Assembly: GCF_001020565.1 (NCBI RefSeq)
Contig: NZ_LDAS01000001.1
Span: forward strand, 348,402 to 412,401
Source of the DNA: Maribacter thermophilus
Lineage (GTDB): Bacteria; Bacteroidota; Bacteroidia; Flavobacteriales; Flavobacteriaceae
DNA length: 64,000 nt
Direction of reading: 5' to 3'
Made by a program: the position numbers and the translations under genes. How positions within the stretch are numbered: position 1 is the first letter of the stretch; each line of letters opens with the position of its first letter. The notes beneath the pieces were generated by a model. The model did not search any database and was not told where the DNA came from. It saw only the letters and a program-made list of their open reading frames with translations. Of the stretch, positions 53,701 to 63,575 are shown one piece after another.

Positions 53701-55641
53701 ATGAAAAAAGTAAAATATATTTTCTGTGGTTTGGCCGTTATAACCTGTATTGCCAACGCTCAAGAAAGAAAACTGGAAAAAGCGGCTGCCAACTTCTCCA
53801 ATTTTGCCTTTGCGCCTGCCATACAGTCCTATGAAGATCTGGTAGCAAAAGGGTATACCGAAGAACAGATATTCAAAAATTTGGGGAATGCGAATTATTA
53901 TAACGCCCAGTACGCAGAGGCATCGGAGTGGTACGGTAAACTGTTCGAACTTGACAAAGCGGATATTGACCCGGAATACATGTACCGATATGCCCAGACC
54001 CTTAAATCGTTGGGTAAGTATGAAGCTTCCGATAGTTGGATGAACAAATTCAAAGAAGCTAGGGCAAATGATCAACGTGCCGTACAGTTCAGTAAAAATT
54101 TGGATTATTTAGAACGGATAGAAGCCAATTCGGGCCGGTACGAGATCCAGAATCTAGGAATCAATTCGGCGGTGTCAGATTTTGCCCCATCCTTCTATGG
54201 AAATGACGTAATATTTTCAACGGCTAGGGATAGTGGTTCTATATCAAAGAACATCCATAAATGGAACAATGGTTCCTTTTTGAATCTCTACAAGGCCACA
54301 CAGGATGAGCAGGGGAATTTTATTACGGTAGATAAACTTTCCCGAAAGCTGAACAAGAAGACCCATGAATCCTCCACGGCATTTACCAAAGATGGCCAAA
54401 CCATGTACTTTACAAGGAACAACTCCAACAACGGTAAATTCTCAAGAGACGAAGAAGGGGTCAGTAGGTTAAAGCTATACAGGGCTACGCTGGTAGATGA
54501 CGAATGGAAAAATATTGAAGAACTTCCCTTTAACGATGATAGCTATTCGGTGGCACATCCTGCGTTGAACAAAGATGGGAGCAAGTTGTATTTTGCCTCC
54601 GATATGCCCGGCACAACTGGTGAATCGGATATTTATGTAGTGGACATCAATGCCGATGGCAGTTTTGGCGCGCCACAAAACTTAGGATCCAATATCAATA
54701 CCGAAGCTCGGGAAACCTTCCCTTTTGTGACGGATTCCGACGTGCTTTACTTTTCCAGTGACGGACACCCAGGTTTGGGCGGTCTCGATGTGTTCGCCGT
54801 CGATTTAAAGGATATGGAATCTGGCACGGTAATAAATGTGGGCAGGCCTTTGAACGGAGAGGAGGACGATTTTTCGTATATCCTTAACGAGGAGACCAAA
54901 AAAGGTTTTTTTGCCTCCAACAGGGCCGGAGGCCAGGGCGGTGACGATATCTACAGTTTTGTAGAGACAAGGGCATTGGATCTTAAATGTCATACCCTGA
55001 TAGCGGGAACGGTCATTGATGAAGAGACAGGTGAGCTGTTGGCCCATGCAGTTGTTAAGGTATATGATAACGAAAACAATGTGGTTTCTACATCGAAGAC
55101 CGATGCCAATGGGGCTTTTAACATGGAAGCCGATTGTAAAGAGGGAAATTATAAGATAGTGGCATCAAAAAGTGATTATGACGATGGCAATAAGGCCTTT
55201 GCAGTCATCAAGGACAAAGAGGCTACTGATATGGAGGTGATGTTGGTAAAAGCGGTAAAATCTGCCCCTGTAGGTACCGATCTCGCCAAGTACTTGGGCA
55301 TTGAACCAATCTATTTCGATTTTGACAAGTACCTTATAAGAGACGATGCTAAAATAAGTATTGAAAAGGTCTTGGCATATTTGAACGAATTTCCTGAGGT
55401 GAAAGTACAGGTGCGTTCCCATACCGATGCTCGAGCCAACGATGCATACAACATGCAATTGTCCGCCAAAAGGGCCAAGGCTACGGCAGCGTACTTGGTG
55501 GAACAGGGTATAGACGAAAGTAGAATATCTTACAAAGGTTTTGGCGAGTCGCAGCTCACGAACAATTGTGGCAACGGTGTACCATGTAGCAAAGAGCAGC
55601 ACCAGATGAACAGGAGATCGGAGTTTATAGTAGTAGAATAG
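53701..55641 (+). CDS. OmpA/PD40/TPR envelope protein associated with type IX secretion
   Basis: The 646-residue protein begins with a signal peptide (YIFCGLAVITCIANA). A TPR-like segment (SYEDLVAKGYTEEQIFKNLG), a PD40 beta-propeller (NKDGSKLYFASDMPGTTG), a CnaB-like carboxypeptidase-regulatory domain (IAGTVIDEETGELLAHAVV, about 430-500) and a C-terminal OmpA domain (about 530-646) follow. The OmpA domain has IYFDFDKYLIRDDA and VQVRSHTDARANDAYNMQLS, which bind peptidoglycan. It probably anchors the PorP/SprF-adhesin complex to the cell wall. A truncated paralogue lies at 4404. A terminator follows. Confidence 0.9.
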   Translation: MKKVKYIFCGLAVITCIANAQERKLEKAAANFSNFAFAPAIQSYEDLVAKGYTEEQIFKNLGNANYYNAQYAEASEWYGKLFELDKADIDPEYMYRYAQTLKSLGKYEASDSWMNKFKEARANDQRAVQFSKNLDYLERIEANSGRYEIQNLGINSAVSDFAPSFYGNDVIFSTARDSGSISKNIHKWNNGSFLNLYKATQDEQGNFITVDKLSRKLNKKTHESSTAFTKDGQTMYFTRNNSNNGKFSRDEEGVSRLKLYRATLVDDEWKNIEELPFNDDSYSVAHPALNKDGSKLYFASDMPGTTGESDIYVVDINADGSFGAPQNLGSNINTEARETFPFVTDSDVLYFSSDGHPGLGGLDVFAVDLKDMESGTVINVGRPLNGEEDDFSYILNEETKKGFFASNRAGGQGGDDIYSFVETRALDLKCHTLIAGTVIDEETGELLAHAVVKVYDNENNVVSTSKTDANGAFNMEADCKEGNYKIVASKSDYDDGNKAFAVIKDKEATDMEVMLVKAVKSAPVGTDLAKYLGIEPIYFDFDKYLIRDDAKISIEKVLAYLNEFPEVKVQVRSHTDARANDAYNMQLSAKRAKATAAYLVEQGIDESRISYKGFGESQLTNNCGNGVPCSKEQHQMNRRSEFIVVE

Positions 55642-55663
55642 TTTATTGATAAAGTTGGATGTG

Positions 55664-55701
55664 AAAGAAGGGGGAGAGGCCGATGTTTCCCCCCTTTTTT
55701 T
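55664..55701 (+). terminator. Rho-independent terminator after the adhesin operon
   Basis: AAGGGGGA at about 55668 pairs with TTCCCCCCTT near 55687, followed by a T-run. It would end the adhesin-PorP-OmpA transcript. Confidence 0.8.
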
Positions 55702-55988
55702 GTGTTATAATGCCGAATAGAGTTTATATACACCCCATAGCTGTAGTAAAGATTCATTTACAAATAGAGAATGTATTCAGTTTTTAATTGTTCTGATATC
55801 ATGTACAATACAAATAGTCTATCTAGTCTTAGGTAATAAAGGGTTGTACATGTTTTGGAATTTTTGCATTTCGGGTTTTTTATCAAGACCTCGATAGATT
55901 TATATATTGCTATACTTCATGTTTACACACCTTACTATGACGTTACTTCTACTTATCTTTATCCCTTTAAAGAAAAATAGGTGTTTAC
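55702..55988. other. Intergenic region upstream of the propeller-HTH regulator
   Basis: This A+T-rich interval of about 290 bases separates the terminator from the next gene and shows no gene, RNA or repeat that I can support. It must carry the regulator's promoter. Confidence 0.4.
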
Positions 55989-58745
55989 ATGAGATTATTT
56001 TTCATTCTACTTATAACGGTATTCAATGCAACTTTGCGGTTAAGTGGTCAAAATCTTTTACCACCAATACATAATTATAAAACTTTTGAGTATAAGGCGG
56101 ATAGTAAAAATTGGGGGCTATCTACCAATATAGCGGGAGAATTGTTTGTGGCAAACAATAGTGGTTTACTACATTATAATGGGGAAAAATGGCGGCTTTA
56201 TAAGCTTCCAGATAATACAACCATACGTTCCGTGGGCCAAATTAACGGAAAAATATATACAGGTTCTTATGAGGAGTTGGGGTATTGGGAGAAGAATACC
56301 TATGGTGTTCTTGAATATACTTCCCTTACACACCTCATAAGGGACCACACCTTTACCAACGAGGAATTTTGGCAAATTATGCCGCATGGCGACGCTGTAA
56401 TTTTCCGGTCCTTCAATGGTATATATATTCTACGAAATAACGAGGTCAAGGTGATATCCCCAGACTTTGTGGTCAATTATATTTCCGAATATCAGGGTAA
56501 GATCATGGTAGCTGCCGGACACAATGGGCTATACGAACTTTTAGGCGATGAGCTGGTTCCTTTAGGAGAACTTGAACTGTTTTCTGATAAGGTGATCGTA
56601 GGTATGGCCGAGATCGAAGAAGGTCTTTTGATAGGTACCAGGCGCAACGCCTGCTTTGTTTTGAACGATCAAGGGTTAAAGCCTTTTAAGACCCACATCG
56701 ATGACCAGTTGAGCCAATATCAACTCAATCAGATCTTGCCGCTTTCTGAAAACATGATTGCCTTCGGTACCATAAAGAACGGTATATATCTTTATGATAA
56801 GGATAAAAAGAGCAGTCAAAAGTTAAACCGTCAAGTAGGACTCCAAAACAATACCGTTTTGGCCATGACACAGTATAAAGACCAATTATGGGTAGGGTTG
56901 GACAACGGGATCGATAGAATCCAGCTCAACTATCCTTTGACCTATTATACCGATTACACGGGTGCTGTGGGTACGGTGTATGACCTGGCTGTTCATGAAA
57001 ATATTCTATATATGGCCAGTAATACGGGGGTCTATTATTTTAAGGATGATATGTTGCACTTTGTGGAAGGATCTCAAGGTCATGTCTGGGATTTGAATAT
57101 TACCGATGGCGATCTTTTTTGCGGTCATAACACGGGCACTTATAGGGTAGAGGAGGATAGTTTTGAAAAAATATCGGAAATTTCAGGAGGATACCAGATC
57201 GTGAAGGTTCCTGAGTCCGACACCTCTTTTATTCAGGGCACCTATATCGGCTTGTCCAAATATGAAAAAGACGATTCGGGGAATTGGATCGTTACCCCGA
57301 TTGCCGGAATCAACAAACCTGCCAAATACATTTGTTTCGAAGATGCACATACGCTCTGGGTGGCACACCCTTATAAAGGACTGTACCGGCTCGTATTGAA
57401 CGACACCTACGACGAGGTGGTCGATAAAATGGAATTTACGAAAGAGAACATACCTACCAATTATAATGTTAAGGTCTTCAATATTAGAAATCAGATTGCA
57501 TTGGACATTGAAGGAGTGTGGCACAGGTATGATCCCATTTTAAAAAAAATAGAACTGTTCGAAGAGTTTCAGGCCTATAACCACAAAAATTTGGTGTACC
57601 ACGATGATGCCTCTTTTTGGTTTATAGACAACGAAGGTGTTAAAAAAGTCCTCTTCTCCGATTTAAAAGAGGTCAATTATATCTTGGATGATTTGCAATT
57701 GCAAAAAAGATTGACCCCCGAAGCCGAAAAAATCGTCAAGCTCAACGATTCTACCTATTGTTTTACCCTAAACGATGGTTTTGGAAAAATGAATATATCA
57801 GAATTTCGAAATCATTTTGAGAATTTTGGACTACAGCAACCCAAATTGGTATCATTTGAGGCCAAGGAAAATTCATACTCTTTGGATAACGATACTTTTG
57901 AAATACCATACAAACTTGCAAGTGATATCACAGTAAACTTTGCATCACCTGCCTTGCTGGACGCCAAATATTATTATGGTCTTAAAGGACCTTTGGACGA
58001 AGTGGGTTATTTGGACAATGGGGAAATCAATTTTCAGAACTTACCCTTTGGGTCTTATGAACTCAATATTTTTAGTGTGGGCATAGATAACGAACGTTCA
58101 GAGGGCAAGAGCTTACTTTTCGATATTGCACCACCATGGTATTTTTCCAAATTCAGTATCGGACTCTATATCCTGGCTTTTATTGCAGCTCTCTTTTTAA
58201 GAAGAAAGTACAATAGGTCTAAAATGGAGAAAAGGCATAAGGAGTTAAAAGCCAAGTTTCTTAAAGACCAAGAAGAGCGATTGGCCAAAAAGGAAAAGGA
58301 AAAACTGGAAAAGGAGATAAAGAAAAAACAAAAAGAACTGGCCCGCATTACAATGAGTATGGCGGAGAAGAACAAAGTGATTTTGGAATTAAAGGAAATG
58401 CTACTGGTAAACAAGAGCCAGTTTTCCAATCAAAAACGTTTTGGGGCCATTGTTAAAAAACTTGATAATTCTATTAATGACGATGAAGATTGGAAACACT
58501 TTGAAGTGAACTTTAAGGAACTTCATGAAGACTTTTTTGAAAACTTGTTAAAAATGTACCCAAAGTTAACCCCAAAGGATTTAAAATTATGTGCTTATTT
58601 AAAAATGAACCTTACATCAAAAGAGATAGCCCCCCTTATGGCAATTTCAAATAGAGGGGTGGAAATTCATAGATATCGACTTCGAAAAAAATTAGGAATC
58701 GACAGTTCTCAGAACCTTTCTAACTTTTTAATCAAATTTAACTAG
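55989..58745 (+). CDS. Two-component-system-like beta-propeller sensor with Y_Y_Y and LuxR-type HTH
   Basis: The 918-residue protein has a signal peptide and a large periplasmic region of propeller repeats (SKNWGLSTNIAGELFVANNSG, LYVGLDNGI-like loops), a Y_Y_Y-type domain (about 640-720) and one transmembrane helix (FSIGLYILAFIAALFL). Next comes a Lys/Glu-rich coiled coil and a C-terminal LuxR-like helix-turn-helix (LTPKDLKLCAYLKMNLTSKEIAPLM). It lacks kinase and receiver domains, unlike hybrid two-component PUL sensors, so it appears to be a one-component membrane regulator. It lies 234 bases before a SusC/SusD pair, which makes a PUL activator role probable. Confidence 0.85.
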   Translation: MRLFFILLITVFNATLRLSGQNLLPPIHNYKTFEYKADSKNWGLSTNIAGELFVANNSGLLHYNGEKWRLYKLPDNTTIRSVGQINGKIYTGSYEELGYWEKNTYGVLEYTSLTHLIRDHTFTNEEFWQIMPHGDAVIFRSFNGIYILRNNEVKVISPDFVVNYISEYQGKIMVAAGHNGLYELLGDELVPLGELELFSDKVIVGMAEIEEGLLIGTRRNACFVLNDQGLKPFKTHIDDQLSQYQLNQILPLSENMIAFGTIKNGIYLYDKDKKSSQKLNRQVGLQNNTVLAMTQYKDQLWVGLDNGIDRIQLNYPLTYYTDYTGAVGTVYDLAVHENILYMASNTGVYYFKDDMLHFVEGSQGHVWDLNITDGDLFCGHNTGTYRVEEDSFEKISEISGGYQIVKVPESDTSFIQGTYIGLSKYEKDDSGNWIVTPIAGINKPAKYICFEDAHTLWVAHPYKGLYRLVLNDTYDEVVDKMEFTKENIPTNYNVKVFNIRNQIALDIEGVWHRYDPILKKIELFEEFQAYNHKNLVYHDDASFWFIDNEGVKKVLFSDLKEVNYILDDLQLQKRLTPEAEKIVKLNDSTYCFTLNDGFGKMNISEFRNHFENFGLQQPKLVSFEAKENSYSLDNDTFEIPYKLASDITVNFASPALLDAKYYYGLKGPLDEVGYLDNGEINFQNLPFGSYELNIFSVGIDNERSEGKSLLFDIAPPWYFSKFSIGLYILAFIAALFLRRKYNRSKMEKRHKELKAKFLKDQEERLAKKEKEKLEKEIKKKQKELARITMSMAEKNKVILELKEMLLVNKSQFSNQKRFGAIVKKLDNSINDDEDWKHFEVNFKELHEDFFENLLKMYPKLTPKDLKLCAYLKMNLTSKEIAPLMAISNRGVEIHRYRLRKKLGIDSSQNLSNFLIKFN

Positions 58746-58979
58746 GTTTTTTTGCGATATTTCTAATACCCTTCAATATGTACACCTACATCATTACTAC
58801 ATCAATGTGTTAAAATTTAATATTCACTTAACATAGCAATTACTGCAAACATCCTTAATATAGGGCATTCGGGAGGGTGTTGCTATGATGTATTTTTTAT
58901 GTAGCCAGTGAAGTCCGCTTCCTATGGGGTAATTGGTAATTTGGTAAAAATTAAAACTAATAATTAAACATTATTCAAA

Positions 58980-61900
58980 ATGAGGAATACATTATTAGCA
59001 ATACTGCTTTTTTTGTTTCATATAGCAAGTTATGCACAGGATGGTGTTACCGTACAGGGTGCGGTATACGACACCAGTGGGCAACCATTACCGGGTGCTA
59101 GTGTGGTTCTTAAAGGAACCACTACAGGTACACAGACCGATTTTGACGGTAATTTTGTCCTGTCAGGCATTCCATCCGACGGAGTATTGTTGGTCAGTTA
59201 TATAGGCTTTATGGCACAAGAAGTAAATGTTAATGGAAGAACGTCCGTATCGGTGACCATGGAAGAGGATACCCAAACGTTGGACGAAGTAGTGGTAGTG
59301 GGTTATGGTACCCAGAAAAAATCAGATTTGACCAGTGCCATAGTTTCTGTTGATACAGAAAGTCTAGAGAAGGTTCCTACCGGGCAATTAATGCAAGCGG
59401 TACAGGGTAAGGCGGCCGGTGTTCAGGTAAGTAGCCTTGGTTCTCCTGGTGAATCACCTGAGATCATGATCAGGGGTGTAAACTCTGTATATGGTAATTC
59501 TACTCCATTGTTTGTTGTCGATGGGGTGTTCTTTGACAATATCGATTTCTTAAATGCCAGTGAAATAGAGAGCATGTCCATTTTAAAGGATGCTTCTGCA
59601 TCTGCCATTTATGGGGTAGAGGCCTCAAATGGGGTTATCGTTATCAAGACCAAGGGAGGTCAGTTCAACAAAAACGCCACTATTACCTATTCAGGTTATA
59701 CAGGAGTTCAAAAGGCGCAGAATGTGCTTCAAATGGCCAATTCGGAGCAGTTCGTAAATTTTGCCTTGGAGTCAGGTTCCGAATCGGAAATAGCAAGTAT
59801 AGAGCAGGCAATGCAACGTTACGGTCGTAGTAGGGTCAATCCGAACGTACCCGATGTAAATACAGACTGGTACGATGAGATATTGAGAACGGCAATGACC
59901 CAAAATCATGATATTTCCATTGATGGTGGATCAGAGAACATTGCCTATTCCCTTGGGGGTAATTTCTTTTCCCAAGACGGTATCCTTGATATGAAGAACA
60001 GCTATGAGCGTTTTAATTTAAGGACCAAATTGGATATCAAGGCGAACGATTGGCTTAAGGTAGGTGGTAGTATGGTGTATAGCAATGCTACAAAATACGA
60101 TGATGAGGGTTCGGCATGGTCATTGGCCTATTTTGCCGTGCCCATTATGCCGGTATACGATAACTTGTTTACCGAGGCCGACCCGCTTCCATATTCCGAT
60201 GCCAGGGAACTGGGGTACAGAAGCAGTCAAAACCCCTTTCCTACGATGGACAACTCTGATCTTAAGAGTAATATACGTAGAACCGTGGCCAATTTTTATG
60301 CCGATTTTCAATTGGTTCCCGAAAAATTGAATTTTAAGACCAGTTTGTCATACAATCATGCCGGTACTACAGGTCGTAATGTTTACTTACCTTATTATGT
60401 TACCGATGATTATCAGAGAAGTGTAGAACAGTCTTCCATTACAAGAAGTCAGGTTACCGATGAGTATTACATTTTTGACAATGTGTTAACTTATCAGAAC
60501 ACGTTTGGTGAACACGACCTTACCTTAATGGGCGGTATGTCTTACCGAGATAATTATTACAGTTATTTTGGTACTACTGGTTATTTTGATCCAAGTGGGT
60601 CGTTCGTTAAAGACAAAGAACAGACTTGGTACTTAGAGAATACCTCTACCGATAGTCAAACATCATATGACGGCGGTAGCCGGTCTTACGGATTCTCCTA
60701 TTTTGGTAGGGCTGCCTATAAATACAAAAATAGGTATATGGCCTATGCCACATATAGGGCTGAGGGAGCTAACAAATACGATGAAACCTATGTGCACTTG
60801 CCCGCCTTCGGTTTGGGCTGGGTAGTTTCGGAGGAATCCTTTATGGAAAATGTAGGCTTTATCGACTACCTTAAGTTGAGAGGTGGTTGGGGACGCTTGG
60901 CCAATGGTTCAGTACCTTCATCCGACGGTGGCGTGGGCTCTAGTACCGTACAGACCGTTTTTAATGATCAATACTATACCGGAACGCAGTTTGAGACCAT
61001 CTCCGACGACATTAGCTGGGAGTTTACCGAAGAGACCAATATTGGTCTTTCGGCCAAGTTCTTGGGCAATCGCCTGTCTTTGGAAGCCGATTATTTCATT
61101 AAGGATACCAAAGACATGGTTATCCCCTTGTCTCCTTTGGTAGGTACCGAAGTGAGTTACCAAAATGTGGGTAGTGTTAGAAACCAAGGGTTGGAATTGG
61201 CCGTTGGGTACAGTGGTAAGATCGGTAAAGACTTCGGGTATTCGGTAAATGCCAATTTCAGTAAGATCAAAAACGAGGTTACCGACCTGTACACCCAGCC
61301 TTATATAGAAACTGGATCGGCGGAATTTAGGCAGATGATTATCGAAGGGCAGCCCATAAATGTTTTCTACGGTTATGATATAGAGGGCGTGTACCAGACC
61401 CAAGCGGAGGTCGATGCCGACCCAGCGGCACAATCGGCCATTGCTGGCGGTACCGATATTGCTCCAGGGTATTTTAAGTATAGCGATGTTGATGGCAATG
61501 GTACATTGGATGCCGATGATAGGGTCTTTCTTGGGTCTCCGGTACCGGATTATTTTTATGGAGGTAGCATCAACCTAAACTATAAAAACTGGGATTTCAC
61601 CACTTCTTTCTACGGTCAAGGGGGCAATGTAATCTTGAACAGGAACAGAGCCGAAGTCATTTGGACCACCGGAAGAAATATCGATGCCGAGCTGGCCAAA
61701 AACCGTTGGACGGGTGAGGGGTCTACCAATGCCTTTCCTTCCTCTGCAGGGTATAGACAATCTTGGAATCAAAAACTATCGGAGTTCTTTTTACAGGATG
61801 GCGATTTCTTTAGGATCCAGAACATACAACTGGCCTATACCATCAAGAACGACAAGTTACCGGAAATACGATTGTCGCTTACTGCGGATAGACCCTTCCT

Positions 61901-62012
61901 TTGGACCAAGGAGTACAATGGCTTTAATCCTGAAGTTGGCTTCGACGGTATAGATAGTCAAACCTATCCGATACCTTCTACGTACTCTTTTGGAATGAAT
62001 ATAAAATTATAA
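58980..62012 (+). CDS. SusC/RagA-family TonB-dependent transporter (second PUL)
   Basis: The 1010-residue protein has a signal peptide and a regulatory domain (VTVQGAVYDTSGQPLPGASV). The plug has the SusC signature LKDASASAIYGVEASNGVIVIKTK, and the beta-barrel ends near TYSFGMNIKL. It carries oligosaccharides into the periplasm. It pairs with the SusD at 62035 (22 bases between) and follows the propeller-HTH regulator. Substrate is unknown, because no degradative enzyme of this second PUL lies in the window. The sequence differs clearly from the SusC at 22795. Confidence 0.95.
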   Translation: MRNTLLAILLFLFHIASYAQDGVTVQGAVYDTSGQPLPGASVVLKGTTTGTQTDFDGNFVLSGIPSDGVLLVSYIGFMAQEVNVNGRTSVSVTMEEDTQTLDEVVVVGYGTQKKSDLTSAIVSVDTESLEKVPTGQLMQAVQGKAAGVQVSSLGSPGESPEIMIRGVNSVYGNSTPLFVVDGVFFDNIDFLNASEIESMSILKDASASAIYGVEASNGVIVIKTKGGQFNKNATITYSGYTGVQKAQNVLQMANSEQFVNFALESGSESEIASIEQAMQRYGRSRVNPNVPDVNTDWYDEILRTAMTQNHDISIDGGSENIAYSLGGNFFSQDGILDMKNSYERFNLRTKLDIKANDWLKVGGSMVYSNATKYDDEGSAWSLAYFAVPIMPVYDNLFTEADPLPYSDARELGYRSSQNPFPTMDNSDLKSNIRRTVANFYADFQLVPEKLNFKTSLSYNHAGTTGRNVYLPYYVTDDYQRSVEQSSITRSQVTDEYYIFDNVLTYQNTFGEHDLTLMGGMSYRDNYYSYFGTTGYFDPSGSFVKDKEQTWYLENTSTDSQTSYDGGSRSYGFSYFGRAAYKYKNRYMAYATYRAEGANKYDETYVHLPAFGLGWVVSEESFMENVGFIDYLKLRGGWGRLANGSVPSSDGGVGSSTVQTVFNDQYYTGTQFETISDDISWEFTEETNIGLSAKFLGNRLSLEADYFIKDTKDMVIPLSPLVGTEVSYQNVGSVRNQGLELAVGYSGKIGKDFGYSVNANFSKIKNEVTDLYTQPYIETGSAEFRQMIIEGQPINVFYGYDIEGVYQTQAEVDADPAAQSAIAGGTDIAPGYFKYSDVDGNGTLDADDRVFLGSPVPDYFYGGSINLNYKNWDFTTSFYGQGGNVILNRNRAEVIWTTGRNIDAELAKNRWTGEGSTNAFPSSAGYRQSWNQKLSEFFLQDGDFFRIQNIQLAYTIKNDKLPEIRLSLTADRPFLWTKEYNGFNPEVGFDGIDSQTYPIPSTYSFGMNIKL

Positions 62013-62034
62013 TCATCAAAAAAATATCAGGGAA

Positions 62035-63567
62035 ATGAAATCAACGATATATATAAAAAGTTTACTTCTGGTTTGCGGTTTGTACTTGGCAAGCTGTGAC
62101 AATAAGTTGGACGAGGACGCGGAGCTTAGGTCGTATCAAAATGATATCGACTATTCTAGTACCGAAGGGGCCTATGGGGCAGTTGTAGGGGCCTATGCGG
62201 CCTTCCAAAGTGTTGGCTGGGAGCAGATTCCACTAATAGCCGTAAGGGGAGACGATGTCAACGCGGGGGGTCTGGGAGACCAACAGAGTTTTGCGGATAC
62301 CGATAACTACACTTACGACAACAATTATTGGATGTATAATTCGCTTTGGGAAAACTGGTTCCAGGACGTGATGCAGATAACCTCCCAAATAGAGCAGTTA
62401 GAGCTTTATAGGGAAGGTGGGGTAAGTAGTAGTTTGGTCGACCAGTACATAGCCGAGGCCATGACCTTGAGAGGGTTTATAACCTTGGAGCTGTCAAGGG
62501 TATTCGGTGATGTTTATTTGATAGAAAGTACCGATCAGACCAGTATTACGGTAGAATCAAAGGAATATTTGATGCAATGGATCTCCGATCAAATGGACGA
62601 GGCCATTCCCAACCTTGTGGATCTTCATCCCAATCAAAGAACTGATATTCCCGGGGGTATGACCAAGTATACGGCATTGGCCGTAAAGGCCATGGCCAAT
62701 CTCGAATTAAAGAATTATCAGGCGGTAGCCGATGCTACGGGGGAAATCATCAATTCCGGAAAATTTGAACTTTATGATGATTTTTACCAATTGTTTAAAA
62801 TTCCCGGAAAGTTGTGCAACGAGAACATTCTAGAGATCCAATATTCCGATTTTGGTCAGTCTTCAGGTGCCAATGAAGCCCACTTGTTCGCATTTTACGG
62901 ACCACAGGGGTGGACCCCCGCAGTACCCGAAGCCGGTGAGGGTTGGGGATTCTTTGAGCCCAGTACCAAATACATCAAGTTTATGTTGGATCGTGGCGAA
63001 ACCACGCGATTGGAAACCAGTGTCTTGTTTACCGATCGCGGTATAGCGGATCTTCAAACCGATCCCGATTATGCCACTTTGCCCGATTTTGTATCGAACA
63101 CCACACGCGATGGCGATGTGATCAACGACTACTCCAGGGCCATGTTCGCCAGTGGAAAACACTACTTGCCGTCCATTCAGTTAACAGAAGGTAGAACCGA
63201 CTACGGCACCAATAAAAATTACACGGTCATCCGTTATGCCGAAGTGCTTTTAATGTATGCGGAAGCCTTGACAAGAGGGGCTTCGGGTACGGCAGGTTCT
63301 GCCGATGATGCCGTAAACTTGGTCAGGGCCCGTGCAGGAATGCCTGCCTTGAGCGGAGTTACCAGTGATGATGTCATGGACGAGAAATTTGCCGAGTTGG
63401 CGATGGAGTGGGGTATAAGGTACTACGACATGATCCGATTGGAAGAAACTTCTGAACTGAGTTATGACGGAAGAACCTTTACCATGGAAAAAGCTTACCT
63501 GCCTTACCCATTGGAACAATTGGATGTAAGTCCGATCCTAGACGAATATAATAACCAAAACAACTAG
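62035..63567 (+). CDS. SusD/RagB-family glycan-binding lipoprotein (second PUL)
   Basis: The 510-residue protein has a lipobox (LLLVCGLYLASC). SusD-type helices are visible in EAMTLRGFITLELSRVFGDV and in YAEVLLMYAEALTRG, and the C-terminal end holds LAMEWGIRYYDMIRLEET. It sits on the cell surface and hands oligosaccharides to the SusC encoded just upstream. No substrate can be assigned from sequence. Confidence 0.95.
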   Translation: MKSTIYIKSLLLVCGLYLASCDNKLDEDAELRSYQNDIDYSSTEGAYGAVVGAYAAFQSVGWEQIPLIAVRGDDVNAGGLGDQQSFADTDNYTYDNNYWMYNSLWENWFQDVMQITSQIEQLELYREGGVSSSLVDQYIAEAMTLRGFITLELSRVFGDVYLIESTDQTSITVESKEYLMQWISDQMDEAIPNLVDLHPNQRTDIPGGMTKYTALAVKAMANLELKNYQAVADATGEIINSGKFELYDDFYQLFKIPGKLCNENILEIQYSDFGQSSGANEAHLFAFYGPQGWTPAVPEAGEGWGFFEPSTKYIKFMLDRGETTRLETSVLFTDRGIADLQTDPDYATLPDFVSNTTRDGDVINDYSRAMFASGKHYLPSIQLTEGRTDYGTNKNYTVIRYAEVLLMYAEALTRGASGTAGSADDAVNLVRARAGMPALSGVTSDDVMDEKFAELAMEWGIRYYDMIRLEETSELSYDGRTFTMEKAYLPYPLEQLDVSPILDEYNNQNN

Positions 63568-63575
63568 ACGATATC

